A stretch of 64,000 nt of DNA, from positions 1 through 64,000 of the forward strand of contig JAXLWB010000008.1 in NCBI GenBank assembly GCA_046328715.1, in the 5' to 3' direction. The notes below the pieces were generated by a model. The model saw only the letters and a program-made list of their open reading frames with translations. It was not told the DNA's origin and made no database searches. Of this stretch, positions 59,738-64,000 are shown piece by piece (position 1 is the first letter of the stretch; each line of letters starts with the position of its first letter). This stretch comes from JAXLWB01 sp046328715. GTDB taxonomy: Bacteria; Chloroflexota; Anaerolineae; Caldilineales; Caldilineaceae. The position numbers and the translations under genes were made by a program.

Positions 59738-60814
59738 TTATGCTCCGGCCACAGCAGTTTGATTGATCAATACTTCGTCACCTTCAAAGTTCCAGGTTGC
59801 TTTGCCAACCCCAGCCCACAGGGCTTTGGTTTCCGGATCGTACTTAAAGCAACGAACTCTGTGATTGGGTTCGACCTCCAACAACTCAGGCTCGCGATGG
59901 ACACAGACATCCTTGACATATGGGCAACGAGCGGCAAATTTGCAGCCAGGCGGTAACGCAACCAAGTTGGGCACACTGCCAGGAATCACCGCCAGATGAT
60001 TTTTGATTTCACCCAAAACCGGAATCGCTTCCAGTAAGCCTTCGGCATAGGGATGCAGATTTCGCTCGAAGAGTGTATAGACATCCGTATACTCCACGAT
60101 TTGGCCAGCATACATCACGGCTACGCTGTCGCACATTTCGGCAATCACACCCATATCGTGGGTAATGAGCAAAATTGCGCTTCCCGTTTTGTCGCGCAGA
60201 TCGCGCATCAGGTCGAGAATTTGCGCCTGAATCGTTACGTCGAGTGCAGTTGTTGGCTCGTCGGCAATCAGCAGCGTAGGACGGCAGGAAAGCGCCATTG
60301 CGATCATGACACGTTGGGCTTGTCCACCGGAAATCTCGTGCGGAAAGGCTTTACTGCGTCGCTCTGGGTCAGAGATACCGACCAGACGCATCATCTCCAG
60401 TGCCTTTTCGTGCGCTTGCTGTTGGGTCACATTCTGATGCACCATGATCGTTTCCGCAATCTGATCACCGATACGGAAGACGGGATTGAGACAGCTTGTC
60501 GGCTGCTGAAAGATCATGGAGAGTTTGTTGCCGCGCAGTTTGAGTAGCTGTTCATCGCTCAATGCGGCCAAATCCTGACCATCGAAGAGGATCTGCCCTG
60601 CTTCAATCTTGGCATTTGTCGTTAGCAAACGCATGATGGTCAGCGAAGTCACGCTTTTACCCGAACCTGATTCGCCCACCAATCCCATCACTTCCCCAGG
60701 CTTGATGGCAAAATCGACACCGTTCACTGCTTTGACAATACCATCTTCGGTGTAAAAGTATGTTTTTAAGTTTTTGACTTCAAGTAGTGGTTTACTGTTA
60801 TTTGTTTGCGCCAT
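59738..60814 (-). CDS. Peptide/nickel-type ABC ATP-binding protein, OppD/DppD family
   Basis: 358 residues. Walker A GLVGESGSGKSVTSLTIM, Q-loop IFQQPTSCLNPVFRIGDQI, signature ISGGQAQRVMIAMAL, Walker B LLIADEPTTALDVTIQ, H-loop LLITHDMGVIAEM, and the CKFAARCPYVKDVC segment in the C-terminal region. It pairs with OppF-type 58623. Confidence 0.96.
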   Translation of the reverse strand: MAQTNNSKPLLEVKNLKTYFYTEDGIVKAVNGVDFAIKPGEVMGLVGESGSGKSVTSLTIMRLLTTNAKIEAGQILFDGQDLAALSDEQLLKLRGNKLSMIFQQPTSCLNPVFRIGDQIAETIMVHQNVTQQQAHEKALEMMRLVGISDPERRSKAFPHEISGGQAQRVMIAMALSCRPTLLIADEPTTALDVTIQAQILDLMRDLRDKTGSAILLITHDMGVIAEMCDSVAVMYAGQIVEYTDVYTLFERNLHPYAEGLLEAIPVLGEIKNHLAVIPGSVPNLVALPPGCKFAARCPYVKDVCVHREPELLEVEPNHRVRCFKYDPETKALWAGVGKATWNFEGDEVLINQTAVAGA

Positions 60815-60849
60815 TGCGACTAAAAATTGAAATTTAAAAACAAAAGTAT

Positions 60850-61515
60850 TTACTCTACTACAATCACATCCGCCACCGAGATTTCGCCGATCACTTCCCC
60901 TGCAATCAGCAATGGTACTTTTTGGGTGAATCCGTAATCTCGCCTTTGCGAGTAAGTCGGATTCTTCGTCTTTGTTGTAGGTTCGCTATAGACTTCGATC
61001 TGCTTGTCCACCAAATTGACGATCCAATAGGTAGGAATGCCAGCTTGGGCATAGATGCGTTTTTTTAGGTTGCGATCCCGGCTCAGTGTTGCTTCAGCTA
61101 CTTCGACAATCAGCACCAAATCATCAGCATAGGGATGGCGATTTCGATATCGTTTTGCATTACCTCGTGCAATGTATAAATCTGGCTCTGGCTCGCTCTC
61201 TATCAGTGTGATAGCATCTTGAGAGTCAATGTACCATTCTTCGGTAAATAATGCTTCAAATGTCTTGCGTAGGCTAAAAATTGCACTCGTATGATGGGGG
61301 CCTTTGGGAATTTTTTGAATCAACCAACCTTCCAACAATTCAACTGGATCGTCATTGGTTAAGATGCCAGCCTCGATCATCTGATGATAACGCTCAACAC
61401 CCATACGCCAGACAACGTAAGGCGGTCTTTGCCCAGCCTGATGACCATTGCCAGGTTTGACGCCTTGAGGTCGATCAAGATGATTCGGTTTTGACAACGT
61501 TGCGATTGAACTCAT
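60850..61515 (-). CDS. Uma2 family protein (DUF820, PD-(D/E)XK fold)
   Basis: 221 residues. The Uma2 core is readable: PVELLEGWLIQK near 60, ITLIESEPEPDLYIARG with the acidic pair, DLVLIVEVAEATLSRDR with the Glu-x-Ala of the nuclease-like fold, and IPTYWIVNLVDKQIEVYSEP. These proteins are very numerous in cyanobacteria and Chloroflexota and their role is unsettled. It starts 2 bp after the upstream permease gene and lies between permease and ATPase genes, so it shares the transporter transcript; this seems accidental hitch-hiking more than a functional link. Confidence 0.9.
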   Translation of the reverse strand: MSSIATLSKPNHLDRPQGVKPGNGHQAGQRPPYVVWRMGVERYHQMIEAGILTNDDPVELLEGWLIQKIPKGPHHTSAIFSLRKTFEALFTEEWYIDSQDAITLIESEPEPDLYIARGNAKRYRNRHPYADDLVLIVEVAEATLSRDRNLKKRIYAQAGIPTYWIVNLVDKQIEVYSEPTTKTKNPTYSQRRDYGFTQKVPLLIAGEVIGEISVADVIVVE

Positions 61516-61517
61516 AG

Positions 61518-62519
61518 CTATCGCTTTAATCTCGGATCGAGCGCGTCCCGCAACCCATCACCGATAAAGTTGATGCAGAGCGAGACAAGCACCAAGGGCA
61601 CACCAGGGACAAGCGGCATCCAGGGATTATCAAACATGTAGGTTTGCGACTGACTCAGCATGTTACCCCACGTAGGCGTAGGATCTTGGATGCCCAACCC
61701 CAAGAAGCTCAGTGCCGCTTCGGTGATAATAACACCGCCCAAGTTTAGACTGGCATTCACCAGAATGGGTGCAAGGCCATTGGTGATCAGGTGGCCAAAG
61801 ATAATGCGCAGATCGGACGCCCCCAAGGCCCGCAAAGACTCTACAAAGTCCTGGGAGCGCAGGGAAAGCACCATGCCACGCATCAAACGGGCCGAGCCCA
61901 ACCAGCCAAAAATCACTAAAATGAAGATCAAAAAGAAGATCTGCTTCGATTCGCGCGCTGGGATAGCAAGTACTTTGCTAATGATCAATTCAGCCCAAGG
62001 GGGAACAGCCATCTCGCTGCCTCCTCTTAACAAAATTGCTGAAAAGATTAACAAAATCGGTAGCAGGGGCAATGAAAGCATAAATTCAATGATTCGCGAA
62101 ACTATCAGGTCTACCCAGCCCCCGTAATACCCTGCCAATGCACCAATGATTACACCGATAGTTTCAGACAGGAACGTAACAAAAATGGCGATAATTAGCG
62201 AGATCCGGCCCGCATATAGAACACGAGTAAAAAGATCGCGACCTAAATGATCGATCCCTAGCCAATGGGTATTGCCAGCGCTATCCATAACACCAGGTGG
62301 AGCAGGGCGTACATTCGACGAAATATCGATCGCATCACGCTCAAAGGGAGCAATGGCTGGCGCAAGAATTGAAGCAATCAAGATCAGTATGATGATGAAG
62401 GCAGAAATAACAGCCATGCGATGGCGCAGAAACCGGCGCAAGACGACCATTGCCTGGCTTTCAGCCTTTTTTGTGTTAGCAGTGTTTATTGGAGTCACTG
62501 CACTGGAAGAGACGGCCAT
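61518..62519 (-). CDS. Peptide/nickel-type ABC permease, OppC/DppC family (set A)
   Basis: 333 residues. After a charged lead, helix 1 FIIILILIASILAPAIAP, then HWLGIDHLGRDLFTRVLYAG, the EAA-like loop RALGASDLRIIFGHLITNGLA, and the tail LGIQDPTPTWGNML with GDGLRDALDPRLKR. Only moderately similar in layout to the set B protein at 54285, so they are old paralogues and not a recent copy. Twelve bp downstream of the OppB-type gene. Confidence 0.94.
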   Translation of the reverse strand: MAVSSSAVTPINTANTKKAESQAMVVLRRFLRHRMAVISAFIIILILIASILAPAIAPFERDAIDISSNVRPAPPGVMDSAGNTHWLGIDHLGRDLFTRVLYAGRISLIIAIFVTFLSETIGVIIGALAGYYGGWVDLIVSRIIEFMLSLPLLPILLIFSAILLRGGSEMAVPPWAELIISKVLAIPARESKQIFFLIFILVIFGWLGSARLMRGMVLSLRSQDFVESLRALGASDLRIIFGHLITNGLAPILVNASLNLGGVIITEAALSFLGLGIQDPTPTWGNMLSQSQTYMFDNPWMPLVPGVPLVLVSLCINFIGDGLRDALDPRLKR

Positions 62520-62531
62520 AGCAGGTTCTCC

Positions 62532-63707
62532 CTAACTAAACTTAATCCGTGGATCGACAACCGTATACAAAATGTCGCCCAATAACGTCGCAACCACCGT
62601 CAGCACCCCTGTGATAAACACAGTCGCCAATGCAATAGGATAATCGCTGCGTCCTAATGCGTCAATATAAAGTCGCCCCATTCCTGGCCAGGCAAAGATC
62701 GTCTCCGTAATGATTGCGCCACTGAATACACCTGGCAAGGCCAAGACAACAATCGTGACAAAGGGAATCAAGGCATTGCGCAGTGCATGTTTCATGATCA
62801 CGATGCGCTCCACCAACCCTTTGGCACGGGCAGTACGCACGTAATCTTGCCGCAGCACTTCCAACATCGAAGCACGCACAAAGCGACTCCACTGAGCTGT
62901 ATTAAAGAAGGTCAACACAGTCAGTGGCATCAATAGGTGTAGAACCTTATCGGTAAGACTGTTGGGTTGAATATTTGTCCACCAGGAGGCAATGTCATAA
63001 GGGCGAACTGCCGAGCGTAGTCCTGGCGGCAGGCGAGGAATCCAAGGGAGAGTATCCTGCATAAAGACCGGTGTGATGGTAAAAAGCAGAATCATCAACA
63101 AGCCGAAGAAAAAGGTCGGCATGGCAGATCCGATAAAGGAAAGCGTTGTCGCAAAGTAATCGAAGCGTGAGTATTGGCGAACAGCGCTATAGATACCAAT
63201 TGGGATACCGATCAATAGAGAAAAGAGCAGTGATAAAATTCCCAATTCCAGTGTAGCGGGCAGGCGCGAGACAATTTCGTTGATCGCGGGCTGGCCAATG
63301 CGTACAACCGTAGAAAGGCCAAAATCGCCACGCAGAATTCCCTTGCTACTCTTGATTACCGGGTGATACTTTGGAATATCTTTCGGATAAACGTAGATAT
63401 CACAGCCACCCTCCGTCTTCAAGTAGCAGCCCATTGGCACATTGGCAAGAATTTCTGTGTTGCCAATCACGATGGGGCCATTCGGCACGCCAATCAACCA
63501 ACGCGAAAAACGCACTGGCAAGTAGAGATCTAATTCGTATTTTGCTTCAATGCGGGCACGATCTTGTGGAGTAAGCCGCTGTTGGTTTTGGCGTAAACCG
63601 GTTGTGGGACCGCCTGGGGCAATGCTAAACAAATAATAGGTGGCGACCGAAACAAAAAACAGCGTAATGACCATCTGGAACAGACGTCGAATCAGGTAAC
63701 CTGTCAT
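62532..63707 (-). CDS. Peptide/nickel-type ABC permease, OppB/DppB family (set A)
   Basis: 391 residues, longer than usual because of an extended extracytoplasmic loop (about 30-130) with two cysteines (GCYLKTEGGCDIYVYPKDIP). Standard start MTGYLIRRLFQMVITLFFVS; EAA-like loop YVRTARAKGLVERIVIMKHALR and FAWPGMGRLYIDALGRSDYP conserved. First gene of the visible transporter unit; a further binding-protein gene may lie past the right edge. Confidence 0.94.
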   Translation of the reverse strand: MTGYLIRRLFQMVITLFFVSVATYYLFSIAPGGPTTGLRQNQQRLTPQDRARIEAKYELDLYLPVRFSRWLIGVPNGPIVIGNTEILANVPMGCYLKTEGGCDIYVYPKDIPKYHPVIKSSKGILRGDFGLSTVVRIGQPAINEIVSRLPATLELGILSLLFSLLIGIPIGIYSAVRQYSRFDYFATTLSFIGSAMPTFFFGLLMILLFTITPVFMQDTLPWIPRLPPGLRSAVRPYDIASWWTNIQPNSLTDKVLHLLMPLTVLTFFNTAQWSRFVRASMLEVLRQDYVRTARAKGLVERIVIMKHALRNALIPFVTIVVLALPGVFSGAIITETIFAWPGMGRLYIDALGRSDYPIALATVFITGVLTVVATLLGDILYTVVDPRIKFS

Positions 63708-63740
63708 AGCTTTTTCTCCTGTTTTCCTGGCAGGTCTGAG

Positions 63741-63812
63741 TAAGAGAGTGGGACAATAAGACAGTAGGACAGTAAACTCCTAACTGTTCTACTGTCTTAT
63801 TGTCCCACTGAT
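63741..63812. repeat. Word-repeat hairpin at the right end
   Basis: GAGTGGGACAATAAGACAGT opposite TACTGTCTTATTGTCCCACT, upstream of the OppB-type gene. Confidence 0.87.
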
Positions 63813-63833
63813 CTACTTTTCCTTACGAAAGAC

Positions 63834-64000
63834 GGACGGTGTGCTCTGCGACGAACACCCCGCCCGTCTCGATTCCGAACCTTGCTGTTGATTAAACATT
63901 CAGGTTCGTTTTAGGTAAGTCTGCGACAGAAAACAGATTTATGGCTGTCGAAATCTTGTTGAGTTGGGAGAAGTTGCAAAGGGGCAGGTTGCAGGTATTA
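63834..64000. other. Right-edge spacer
   Basis: No gene is seen. It contains imperfect inverted repeats AGACGGACGGTGT/ACACCCCGCCCGTCT (63834-63872) and CGAACCT/AGGTTCG (about 63878-63915), and may be the 3' flank of a gene outside the window. Confidence 0.4.

Overview
The window is a stretch of bacterial chromosome with mid-50s GC. Its gene content (TrmFO, UgpC-type ABC ATPase, ManD-like enolase-superfamily enzymes, AAA-ATPase-like/PD-(D/E)XK protein, Uma2 protein, DUF5678-like/retropepsin-like pairs) and its many intergenic hairpins built from short repeated DNA words suggest a heterotrophic Chloroflexota, probably of the Anaerolineae/Caldilineae type. That assignment is inference; no rRNA or tRNA gene was seen.

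Layout. 1-5.5 kb: the start of a pyrimidine-nucleoside phosphorylase gene (it runs off the left edge), trmFO, a 2-hydroxyacid dehydrogenase and a ThDP enzyme. 5.4-9.0 kb: a segmental duplication with a DUF5678-like gene in each copy, flanking an AAA-ATPase-like/PD-(D/E)XK protein; the retropepsin-like partner is intact only in the second copy. 9.0-18.6 kb: an accessory island. It holds a helical-repeat protein, a DDE-transposase element, and a two-gene NLR-like system. That system is a small Bell-like helical protein with a C-terminal amyloid-like motif, followed by a NACHT ATPase whose N-terminus carries a matching motif. The NACHT gene has an in-frame ochre codon and an ISL3-type insertion with an 8-bp target duplication; a degenerate IS4-type element sits just upstream of the pair.

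18.6-30.5 kb: catabolic and housekeeping genes (cyclase-family hydrolase, HpcH/HpaI aldolase, phytanoyl-CoA dioxygenase-like oxygenase, Nudix hydrolase, glpK, a GNAT-nitrilase fusion lacking two catalytic residues, ndk, epimerase, hydroxyacid dehydrogenase, ManD-like enzyme). 30.5-39.8 kb: methyltransferase, thiolase, FabH, GNAT, ugpC with promoter and terminator, gpmI, sirtuin, UPF0173 hydrolase and two small Cys-motif proteins. 40-47.2 kb: FAD oxidoreductase, enolase-superfamily enzyme, GH29 fucosidase, Mrp ATPase, sulfatase and a VTT membrane protein. 47.3-53.9 kb: cyclophilin lipoprotein, MraY/WecA-type transferase and a large O-antigen-ligase/TPR protein. 54.3-63.7 kb: a peptide/nickel-type ABC transporter region with two permease pairs, one ATPase pair, one solute-binding lipoprotein and an interposed Uma2 gene.

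The strongest window-wide pattern is the word-repeat hairpins. They sit in almost every spacer, and two related tracts lie in frame inside genes (thymidine phosphorylase and the FAD oxidoreductase). One hairpin is present in only one copy of the duplication, which suggests the hairpins can be gained or lost as units.
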